A stretch of DNA of 64,000 bases. Origin: Actinokineospora xionganensis (GTDB lineage Bacteria > Actinomycetota > Actinomycetes > Mycobacteriales > Pseudonocardiaceae). How positions within the stretch are numbered: position 1 is the stretch's first letter; every line of letters begins with the position of its first letter. The notes under the pieces are model-generated. The model saw only the letters and a program-made list of their open reading frames with translations, searched no databases and was not told where the DNA came from. A program made the translations under genes and the position numbers. Below are positions 1 to 6,632 of this stretch, in pieces. The stretch lies in contig NZ_JABVED010000003.1 in NCBI RefSeq assembly GCF_014323725.1, positions 1 to 64,000 on the forward strand, given 5' to 3'.

Positions 1-1
1 C

Positions 2-40
2 GCCAGCCGCGTCCCCAACCTCACGGGTCAGTACAACTAG
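2..40 (+). CDS. 3' end of an unidentified gene (partial)
   Basis: An open frame enters from the left edge and reads ASRVPNLTGQYN before a TAG at 38-40. The piece is too short for any family to be recognised. The following gene starts 50 bases later on the same strand. It could also be a chance open frame. Confidence 0.3.
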   Translation, partial: ASRVPNLTGQYN

Positions 41-90
41 TCCGTGAGCCTTCACGCCGTCCTACGGGTGGGCGTGGCAGCATCGTCGCT

Positions 91-435
91 GTGATGCCTA
101 ACAACGTGCCGAGCGTGGACGTCCCGGACATGCCCGTCGAGCTGCCCGAAGAGGTGACGCTCCTCGACGTCCGCGAACAGGACGAATGGGAGGCGGGCCA
201 CGCGCCCGACGCCCTGCACATCCCGATGGGCGAGCTGGCCGGAAGGCTCGACGAGCTGCCCGCGGACAACGCCGTCTACGTGATCTGCCGCTCCGGCGGC
301 CGGTCGGCGAGGGTCACCCAGTACCTCAACGCCAACGGCTGGGACGCGACCAACGTCGCGGGCGGAATGCAGGCGTGGGCGCACAGCAGCAGGCCGATGG
401 AGTGCGCGTCCGACCAGGAGCCCGAGGTCCTCTAA
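91..435 (+). CDS. Rhodanese-like domain protein
   Basis: A 114-residue single-domain rhodanese (cytosolic, no signal peptide). The family moves sulfane sulfur between donors and thiophilic acceptors through a persulfide on the active-site Cys. The N-terminal LLDVRE motif with its acidic stretch and GHAPDALHIP is typical. The active-site loop CRSGGRSAR has Cys at about residue 66, so the enzyme should be competent. GTG at 91 is followed directly by ATG at 94, and either could start. Its stop at 433-435 abuts the GTG of the next gene, so the two are probably co-transcribed. The physiological sulfur partner is not indicated by the neighbours. Confidence 0.9.
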   Translation: MMPNNVPSVDVPDMPVELPEEVTLLDVREQDEWEAGHAPDALHIPMGELAGRLDELPADNAVYVICRSGGRSARVTQYLNANGWDATNVAGGMQAWAHSSRPMECASDQEPEVL

Positions 436-1344
436 GTGCAGTACCCACCGCCGCGACGGATGCCGATGGACTGGGTGGCCACCCCGCCACCGGGCCCGCC
501 GCTGCCCGCACCGCCGCGCCGGTTCACCCGGTACACCGGCCCGCCGTCGTACCGAACCCCGCCACGCTGGGGTTTCCCGGCCCTCGCCTGGCGCTGGCCG
601 ACAACGGTGCCCACCGGAACCGAAGCGGCCCCGGTCGCCGAACGCCTGCGCGTCCGGGCCAGGCTCGCGGTGGTGACGCTGACGATGTTGTCGGTCTTCG
701 CCGTGCTCACCGCCGCCGCCGAGATCTGGCGCTACGTCCTGCTGGTCGAGGCCAGAACCAGCGCCTTGCGCAGCGGGACAGTGGACGTCTCCGACAGCCT
801 GGTGATCACCGGCGCCTACCTGACCCTGTTCCTCGGCGCCGCGGCGATAGCGGCCACCCTGTGGTGGTTGGTACCCGCAAGGCAGGCGGCCGCGGAAGCC
901 TCCGGCTACGAGTCCGCCCGTCCCGCCACCCACGTGGCCCTCGCCCTGCTGACACCGGGCCTGAACCTCCTCGTCCCCGGCGCCGCCGCGGCCGAACTCG
1001 AACACGCCGCCCTGCGACGGCCCGCGGACGAACGGCCGGCACCGAGCGCACTGGTCCGCTGGTGGTGGGCCACTCTCTGTGTCAGCGGAGCCCTGTTCGT
1101 CGCAACCCTGCTGTGGCGACTACGCGATGGCGTCCAGGCGTTGGCGGACGGAGTGCTGCTGACGGCGGCGACGGACGTGGCGGCGGCGGTGTTCGCCGGG
1201 ATGACGGTGGCGCTGGTGGCCAGGCTGTCGGCGCTGCTCGCCCCGGTCGACACCGCATCGGCACGGTTGATGCGAGTGGTCCGGGTCGAGGGAGCCCCCG
1301 CCCCGCCACTGCGAACATCACGACAGCCGGGCTCGACGCGCTAG
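436..1344 (+). CDS. DUF4328 membrane protein
   Basis: A 302-residue protein with a Pro-rich cytoplasmic N-terminus (about residues 1-55) and then several hydrophobic segments (roughly 78-98, 128-145, 160-180, 205-222, 235-260). The block with VPARQAAAE followed by a Pro/Leu-rich segment and a WWW motif (ALVRWWWA) matches the actinobacterial DUF4328 family, whose function is unknown. The GTG start directly follows the stop of the rhodanese gene. No catalytic residues are recognisable. Translation is probably coupled to the upstream gene. Confidence 0.75.
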   Translation: MQYPPPRRMPMDWVATPPPGPPLPAPPRRFTRYTGPPSYRTPPRWGFPALAWRWPTTVPTGTEAAPVAERLRVRARLAVVTLTMLSVFAVLTAAAEIWRYVLLVEARTSALRSGTVDVSDSLVITGAYLTLFLGAAAIAATLWWLVPARQAAAEASGYESARPATHVALALLTPGLNLLVPGAAAAELEHAALRRPADERPAPSALVRWWWATLCVSGALFVATLLWRLRDGVQALADGVLLTAATDVAAAVFAGMTVALVARLSALLAPVDTASARLMRVVRVEGAPAPPLRTSRQPGSTR

Positions 1345-1389
1345 AAAGAACATATCGGCGTCAGCGGCGCCACTCTCGCCGCACCACTC

Positions 1390-2574
1390 TCAAACCGAGA
1401 CCGGCAACGACCGCAGCCCCCGAATCACGAACTCAGGCCGCCGAACCACTTCCCCAGCAACCTGTAGCCCCGGAAGCCGCCGCCGCAACGCCCCCAAAGC
1501 CGCGGCGATCTCCACCTTCGCCAGCGGCGCCCCCACGCAGTAGTGAATCCCCGCCCCAAACCCCAAGTGCGGGTTAGGCGAACGCCCCACCTCAAACCGA
1601 TCCGGCGAATCAAACACCCCAGGATCGCGCGCAGCGGCCCCCAACAGCGCGGCGATCTTCTGCCCGGGCTCAACCACGTACCCGGCGACGGAAACCCTCT
1701 CCGTAGCGGTCCGCTCGAAGAGCTGCAAAGGCGCGTCGAACCGGATCATCTCGTCGACCGCCGTGGGCACCAGGCCAGGATCCGCGACCACCCGCTCCCA
1801 CTGGTCCCGGGAAGTCAGCAGCGCGTACACCCCGTTGCCGATCACGTTGACCGTCGCCTCGTGCCCCGCCATCAGCAGCAGGATGGCGGTCGCCACCAGT
1901 TCGTCCTGGCTGAGCCGGTCGCTCCCGTCGCGGACCGACACAAGGTCGCTGACCAGGTCGTCGCCCGGGTGTCGGGCGCGTTCGTCGGCCAGCGAGCGCA
2001 GGTAGTCGACGAATTCCTGGGCCGCTGCCTCCGCCGCGCGGGTCTGCTCGTCGGTGAGCCCGTACTCGTACATCTTCACGATCGCGTTCGACCACGGGCC
2101 CAGCAGCCCGCGGTCGGCCGTGGGCACGCCGAGCAGTTCGCCGATGACCTCGATCGGCAGCGGGGCCGCCACGTGCGCGAGCAGGTCGGCGTGCCCGTCG
2201 GCGTCGATGTGCGCCGCCAGGTCGGCGACCATGCGGTCGGCGAGGTCTTCGACCCACGGTCGCAGGCGCTCGGTGTGTCCGCGGGCGAACGCCGTCGAGA
2301 TGAGCCTGCGCAGCCGGGTGTGGGTCGGGGGTTCGTTCTCCAGCAACGAGTTTCGGTGCACCAGGTTGAACGCCGTGAAGGCCTCCGCCGGTGCCGCGTC
2401 CGTCCACAGCCGACCGAGGGCGCGTTCGCGCAGGACGGTCGAGCACGCCGCGTGCGACACCGCGACCGCCATGCCGAGGCCGTCGTGCCAGTGCACCTGC
2501 CCTCGGGCGCGCAGTTCGGCGAACGCCGGGTAGGGGTCGGCGACGAAGGCGGGGTCGCTCGGGTCGAACGTCAT
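1390..2574 (-). CDS. Cytochrome P450
   Basis: A 394-residue soluble class I bacterial P450, likely a heme-thiolate monooxygenase fed by ferredoxin. Visible hallmarks are the I-helix motif AGHEAT around residue 240, a K-helix-like segment before FDAPLQLFERTA, and the heme-binding loop FGAGIHYCVGAPLAK with the Cys ligand at about residue 346. Length is typical of actinobacterial CYP105/107-like enzymes. No ferredoxin, reductase or biosynthetic genes lie beside it, so the substrate cannot be inferred. The gene is divergent from the GDPD gene, with only 14 bases between the start codons. Confidence 0.95.
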   Translation of the reverse strand: MTFDPSDPAFVADPYPAFAELRARGQVHWHDGLGMAVAVSHAACSTVLRERALGRLWTDAAPAEAFTAFNLVHRNSLLENEPPTHTRLRRLISTAFARGHTERLRPWVEDLADRMVADLAAHIDADGHADLLAHVAAPLPIEVIGELLGVPTADRGLLGPWSNAIVKMYEYGLTDEQTRAAEAAAQEFVDYLRSLADERARHPGDDLVSDLVSVRDGSDRLSQDELVATAILLLMAGHEATVNVIGNGVYALLTSRDQWERVVADPGLVPTAVDEMIRFDAPLQLFERTATERVSVAGYVVEPGQKIAALLGAAARDPGVFDSPDRFEVGRSPNPHLGFGAGIHYCVGAPLAKVEIAAALGALRRRLPGLQVAGEVVRRPEFVIRGLRSLPVSV

Positions 2575-2588
2575 GCCGCCACGGTGGC

Positions 2589-3323
2589 ATGATCCCTCGC
2601 GTGCAGCTAGTCGCTCACCGGGGCGCGTCGGCCCTCCGGCCCGAACACACCCTCGCCGCGTTCGAACTCGCCCTGGAACAGGGGGCGGACGCGCTGGAGT
2701 GCGATGTCCGGCTCACCAGCGACGGCCACCTGGTCTGCGTGCACGACCGAACCGTCAACCGCACCACCGGCAGCACGGGCGTCGTCTCCGAACTCACCCT
2801 CGCGCAGCTGTCCGAGCTCGACTTCGGTGGCGAGCGTGGTGTCGTCACCCTGCGCACGCTCGTCGAGTTGGCCCTCGACCACAAGGCGGGCCTGTTCATC
2901 GAGACCAAGCACCCCGTGCGGTTCGCCGGCCAGGTCGAGACGAAGCTCGTCGCCCTGCTCGAAGAGCATGGGCTCACCGACCAGCAGGCGAAGGACGACT
3001 CGCCCGTGGTGATGATGTCGTTCTCCACCCGGGCCGTCCGGCGGATGCGGACACTCGCGCCGAGCGTGCCCACCGTCCTGCTGATCGACCGCATGTGGCC
3101 GTGGCTGCGGGCGGGCGCCCAGCCCGCGTTCGCCGACTACACCGGCCCCGGTCTGTCCCTGGTCCGCTCGGACCCCGGCTACGTCGCCCGCGCCGCCGCC
3201 GCCGGTCATGGCACCTACGTCTGGACCGTGGACGACCCCGAGGACATCCGCTTCTGCCGTGACATCGGTGTGCGGTGGCTGGCCACCAACGACCCCGCCG
3301 CCGCCCGCACCGCCCTGGCCTGA
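2589..3323 (+). CDS. Glycerophosphodiester phosphodiesterase (GDPD family)
   Basis: A 244-residue GDPD TIM-barrel enzyme that would hydrolyse glycerophosphodiesters to glycerol 3-phosphate and an alcohol. It shows HRGASALRPEHT at the N-terminus, the metal-binding ECDVRLTSDG segment, the VCVHD catalytic His and the IETKHP strand. There is no signal peptide, so it is probably cytoplasmic. ATG at 2589 gives an N-terminus of MIPRVQLVAHRG; GTG at 2601 is an equally reasonable start. The promoter must overlap that of the divergent P450 gene. Confidence 0.92.
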   Translation: MIPRVQLVAHRGASALRPEHTLAAFELALEQGADALECDVRLTSDGHLVCVHDRTVNRTTGSTGVVSELTLAQLSELDFGGERGVVTLRTLVELALDHKAGLFIETKHPVRFAGQVETKLVALLEEHGLTDQQAKDDSPVVMMSFSTRAVRRMRTLAPSVPTVLLIDRMWPWLRAGAQPAFADYTGPGLSLVRSDPGYVARAAAAGHGTYVWTVDDPEDIRFCRDIGVRWLATNDPAAARTALA

Positions 3324-3387
3324 TCGGTGTGCGGACGGTTGGGTAGCGTCCAGCGCATCAATTGACCGGCCGGCAAGGAGTTCGACG

Positions 3388-4344
3388 ATGTCCAGGCGTA
3401 CCGCGGTGAAGAACACCCGCAAGGTCAAGGCAGAGGACTCATCGGGCATCAACCCGCGCCAACCCTGCCCCTGCGGTTCGGGCAAGCGCTACAAGGCCTG
3501 TCACGGTCTGGCGGGCGGCGTCGTCGACGTCCCGGTCGCCCGGCCGTTCGAGGGACTCGCGGGCGAGACGGAGCTGATCGCGCTGCGCGAGTTCGTCCCG
3601 TCCGGCACGGCGAAGCTCACGCTCAAGGACGGTGGCCGGGAGGTCATCCTGGCGACCGTGCTGCCGATGGCCGCCGCCGCGCTGGTCCGCGCCGACGACG
3701 TGGCGTTCATCGGGCTGCAGGTGCAGACCCGGTCCAACGACATCAGCCGCGACCTGGCCCGCGCCCTGCGCTGGGTGCTCGACGCCAAACCCGGCGACGT
3801 GCTGCCGGTTGTCGGCCCCGAGACCGAGGCCGTCGAGGACCGTGAGCGCCTGCAGGACCTGATCGACCCGGACGCCGCGTTCGAGCCGGAGGTGCACGCC
3901 GACTTCACCTGGTGGATGCCGGAGGGCACCGAGCCCACCAGCGAGGTGGCGCTGTCGCTCGAGCGCGCCAACAGCGCGATCCTGCCGACCGAGCGCATCG
4001 GCCCGTCGGCCTACTGGGTGGACGCGGGAGAGAAGGCGCACCTGCGCTGGGTCCGGCCGGAGCCGGAGGAGCAGCTGCTCGCCGCCATGGCCCGCCTTGC
4101 CGCGCGCGGGGAACTCACCCTCGGCGAGGGTTCGCGCTACGCCGGGTCGTTCCGCGCGCACGGCCTGCTCGTCCCGGTCTGGGACCTCGACCGCGAGCTG
4201 CACGCCCGCGAGTGGGTCGCGGGCGCCGAGGACCTGGGCAAGCGTCTCGACACCGCCCTCGCCTCCCTCGATGCCGAGCCCCTGACCGTCGCGGAGCGCC
4301 GCTCCCGCGACGGTCTGCTCGGCAGGCAGATCACCATCCGTTGA
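3388..4344 (+). CDS. SEC-C motif / DUF5926 family protein
   Basis: A 318-residue cytosolic protein. Residues 20-35 contain the zinc-binding SEC-C motif CPCGSGKRYKACHG, known from the SecA C-terminus. The rest matches the actinobacterial DUF5926 family (unknown function). The ATG at 3388 is preceded by AAGGAG with good spacing, which rules out the longer upstream frame. The last codon overlaps the TTG start of the following DUF952 gene, indicating translational coupling. The zinc motif suggests protein or nucleic-acid binding, but no role is established. Confidence 0.88.
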   Translation: MSRRTAVKNTRKVKAEDSSGINPRQPCPCGSGKRYKACHGLAGGVVDVPVARPFEGLAGETELIALREFVPSGTAKLTLKDGGREVILATVLPMAAAALVRADDVAFIGLQVQTRSNDISRDLARALRWVLDAKPGDVLPVVGPETEAVEDRERLQDLIDPDAAFEPEVHADFTWWMPEGTEPTSEVALSLERANSAILPTERIGPSAYWVDAGEKAHLRWVRPEPEEQLLAAMARLAARGELTLGEGSRYAGSFRAHGLLVPVWDLDRELHAREWVAGAEDLGKRLDTALASLDAEPLTVAERRSRDGLLGRQITIR

Positions 4345-4682
4345 TCCTGCACATCCTCCCTCGCGACTCCTGGCCCGCCGCCGAGATCACGGCGGCGAGC
4401 CTGGAGTCCGAGGGGTTCATGCACTGCTCCGACCCCGGCACGGTGCACCTGCCCGCGAACCGGATCTTCGCCGGTCGGACCGACCTGGTGCTCCTGGAGA
4501 TCGACCCGGCTCTGCTCGGTGTTCCGGTGCGGTGGGAGCCCGGTGTGCCCGCGATCGAGAACGGGCCGTGGTTCCCGCATGTCTACGGCCCGATTCCGGC
4601 GGAGGCCGTGGTCGCGGTGCATGACTTCGTGCCGGGGCCGACCGGGAACTTCGAGCTTCCGGAGTCGCTCGCCAAACGCTAG
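4341..4682 (+). CDS. DUF952 domain protein
   Basis: A 113-residue protein starting at a TTG that overlaps the preceding stop (TTGA), giving MILHILPRDSW. The family signatures are the early ILP..W segment, the GFMHCSDPGTV motif with conserved His and Cys, and the WFPHVYGPI motif near the C-terminus. DUF952 proteins are small cytosolic proteins, sometimes related to glutathione-S-transferase-like folds, with no proven activity. It is co-oriented and coupled with the SEC-C gene. Confidence 0.88.
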   Translation: MILHILPRDSWPAAEITAASLESEGFMHCSDPGTVHLPANRIFAGRTDLVLLEIDPALLGVPVRWEPGVPAIENGPWFPHVYGPIPAEAVVAVHDFVPGPTGNFELPESLAKR

Positions 4683-5089
4683 ATCTCGCTTGGATCACGA
4701 GGGTTCGGCAAGCTCAAGATCGGGATGAAGCTCGCCGACGCGGTCGCCACCGGCCAGATCGATGCCAAGTCGAGCACTCCCGCAGGCACCTCGTGCGGCG
4801 TGCACGACATGGTCGGCTACCCGGAGAGCGGCGTCTACGTCTCGCCGAAGCCGGGCCTCGTGACGGTCTTCGCGCCCGCGGGCGTCCGCACCCGGAGGGC
4901 ATCGCCGAGGGCGACTCGATCGACAAGGTCAAGCAGGCCTATCGCGCCCTGGTCAAGAACCCGAACGCGTACATCGTGGCCGCGCCCGGTGGCGCGAACA
5001 CCCAGTACCTCTTCCAGGTCGACAACGCGGCCACGGGTGTCGTCAGTTCGATGTCGCTGGTGGTCCAGGACCAGGACCGCTTCGGCTGA
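4683..5089 (+). pseudogene. Frameshifted, N-terminally truncated paralogue of the sigma-linked membrane protein
   Basis: Translation from about 4698 reads RGFGKLKIGM...PAG in one frame to about 4889. The same domain then continues as PEGIAEGDSIDKVKQAY...DQDRFG in the next frame to the TGA at 5087-5089. Adding one C in the run at 4891-4893 restores a continuous frame, so a single-base deletion is the simplest explanation. There is no signal peptide or membrane segment upstream, only a stop at 4680-4682. The domain resembles the C-terminal domain of the protein at 5747-6556 (DGYLALRLGM... versus GFGKLKIGM...). It is either a decayed duplicate or a sequencing error in an already truncated gene. 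Confidence 0.65.
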
Positions 5090-5179
5090 GTGACCCAGAT
5101 CACTCCCTGGGGGAGGCAACCGGCCGCCTCCTCCGGGCGTGGACTTTGCGAGCACACACCGAGGGGAGGAGGCCCACCG

Positions 5180-5740
5180 ATGGCTACGATTTCCCCCGAG
5201 TTGATTGGGGGCGCCACGTGGTTCAGTGGCGTCGACTGGGGGAAAGGTACGGCGACGGTGGACGACTTCGCCGATTTCGTCGGCGCGGCCATGCCCGGAC
5301 TGCTTCGGTATGGGCACGCGCTGACCGGCAATCCGCACGACGCGGCGGATCTTGTCCAGGGAGTCCTGGAGAAGATCGGGTCGCGGTGGAGCTTGGTGGT
5401 GCGCAAGACGGGTGACCCGCTGGCCTACACGCGGCGGGCGATGGCGAACGCGCACGTCAGCCGCTGGCGGCGGTCGAGGCGCGAGAGCCTGGTCTCCGAT
5501 ATCCCTGACACGGCGGCAACCCGTGAGCGTTATGCGTTCGAGGATGAGCCGCTTTGGCACGCGTTGCGTGACCTTCCGCCGCGGCAGCGCGCTGTGGTCG
5601 TGCTGCGGTATTACGAAGGACTGTCCGAGATCGAGATCGCCCAGACCCTCGGCGTCAGCCAGGGCACGGTGAAGAGTCAGGCCAGCAAGGCGATGGCCAC
5701 GCTGCGCACGAAACTCGCCGCGACAGTCGAAGGCAGGTAA
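5180..5740 (+). CDS. SigE-family (ECF) RNA polymerase sigma factor
   Basis: A 186-residue ECF sigma factor of the actinobacterial SigE family. Region 2 covers about residues 25-90 (LLRYGHALTGNPHDAADLVQ...). Region 4 covers about 120-170, with LPPRQRAVVVLRYYEGLSEIEIA and the helix-turn-helix GVSQGTVKSQASKA. ATG at 5180 is chosen because GGGGAGGAGG precedes it; a longer GTG frame from 5090 lacks such a site. Six bases separate it from the next gene, which encodes a membrane protein and is its likely regulator or partner. The cognate promoter was not identified. Confidence 0.9.
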   Translation: MATISPELIGGATWFSGVDWGKGTATVDDFADFVGAAMPGLLRYGHALTGNPHDAADLVQGVLEKIGSRWSLVVRKTGDPLAYTRRAMANAHVSRWRRSRRESLVSDIPDTAATRERYAFEDEPLWHALRDLPPRQRAVVVLRYYEGLSEIEIAQTLGVSQGTVKSQASKAMATLRTKLAATVEGR

Positions 5741-5746
5741 CCGGTC

Positions 5747-6556
5747 GTGAACCTCGATGACGAACTCCAGCGGTTGTTCGCTGACGAGCGCCTCGACGTC
5801 CCCCTTCGCCCTGGCGCCACGGAGGCTGTCGTGGCAGGCGCGCGCCGGGTCCGCAGGCGCCGGATCGCCACGGGCGCGGTTTGCGGCGCGGCCGCGCTGA
5901 GCCTGCTGGCGGGCACGGCGATCATGCTGGTCAAGCCCGGGCCCACGCAGTCGGTGCCCGGCGCGAGCGTCAGCGCGACCGCCGAGGTCACGGCCACCGA
6001 GCGAAGCGACGAGCCCGCGCCCACCTCCGTGCAGGCGCCGGGCATCAGCGGCACGCGCGTCGGTTCGGTCACCGGGAAGCCGACGACCTCCACGCCCGCG
6101 GGCTCGCAGCCGGAAAACGGCTTCGATGGAACCATGCCGTTCGGCCCCGACGGGTATCTCGCGCTGCGTCTGGGCATGACCGCCGAGCAGGCCGAGGCCA
6201 CCGGGCTGATCACGCCCAACGTGCAGCCGATCTCGTCGAAGGGCTGCAAGGGGTACGACTACAAGGGCGCGCCCAAGGAGGCGGCCCGCTACGCCGTCGT
6301 CATCTCGCCCAAGTACGGCCTGGTCCGCCTCGCCAACGGGCCCGCGCGACCGCTGACCGCCGAGTCGCTCATTCTGGGGTCGTCCGAGAGCGACATGAAG
6401 AAGGCGTATCCCACGTCGGCGGGCAGCCATGGGGCGGTCGGCGAATGGGTCACGCAGGTCCCCGGGCACGAGGACAAGCGGTACTGGTTCCTCGTGCGCG
6501 ACGGCAAGGTCTCGGCGATGCGCCTGGAACTCGCGGTTCAGGACTGCTACGTCTGA
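5747..6556 (+). CDS. Membrane protein partnered with the sigma factor (anti-sigma-like architecture)
   Basis: A 269-residue protein. About 45 cytoplasmic residues carrying a basic RRVRRRR stretch are followed by a transmembrane helix at about 45-65, a Ser/Thr/Pro-rich linker and an extracytoplasmic C-terminal domain (about 130-269) with GMTAEQAEATG and two Cys residues. This is the layout of membrane partners encoded after SigE-family sigma factors, but no zinc anti-sigma HxxxCxxC motif is present. It probably senses an envelope signal. The C-terminal domain is shared with the remnant gene upstream of the sigma factor. Confidence 0.72.
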   Translation: MNLDDELQRLFADERLDVPLRPGATEAVVAGARRVRRRRIATGAVCGAAALSLLAGTAIMLVKPGPTQSVPGASVSATAEVTATERSDEPAPTSVQAPGISGTRVGSVTGKPTTSTPAGSQPENGFDGTMPFGPDGYLALRLGMTAEQAEATGLITPNVQPISSKGCKGYDYKGAPKEAARYAVVISPKYGLVRLANGPARPLTAESLILGSSESDMKKAYPTSAGSHGAVGEWVTQVPGHEDKRYWFLVRDGKVSAMRLELAVQDCYV

Positions 6557-6558
6557 TT

Positions 6559-6596
6559 GTGAGCAGTACTCACATCCCTTGATGCACATATGCGCA
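6559..6596. promoter_or_regulatory. Two dyads upstream of the LAL regulator
   Basis: GTGAG-CAGTA-CTCAC occupies 6559-6573, and the near-palindrome TGCACATATGCGCA occupies 6583-6596. Both lie in the short gap between the sigma-partner gene and the LuxR-type regulator. They are possible operators, including for autoregulation. No binding protein is known. Confidence 0.35.
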
Positions 6597-6632
6597 CATC
6601 TGTACTGTGTCGACGCTTCCGCCCAGCGAAGA

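Noticed and set aside
2589-3323. PEH instead of PEN in the GDPD motif as a missing catalytic residue
   Set aside because: Actinobacterial GDPD proteins often have PEHT at this place. The metal-binding and catalytic residues are present.
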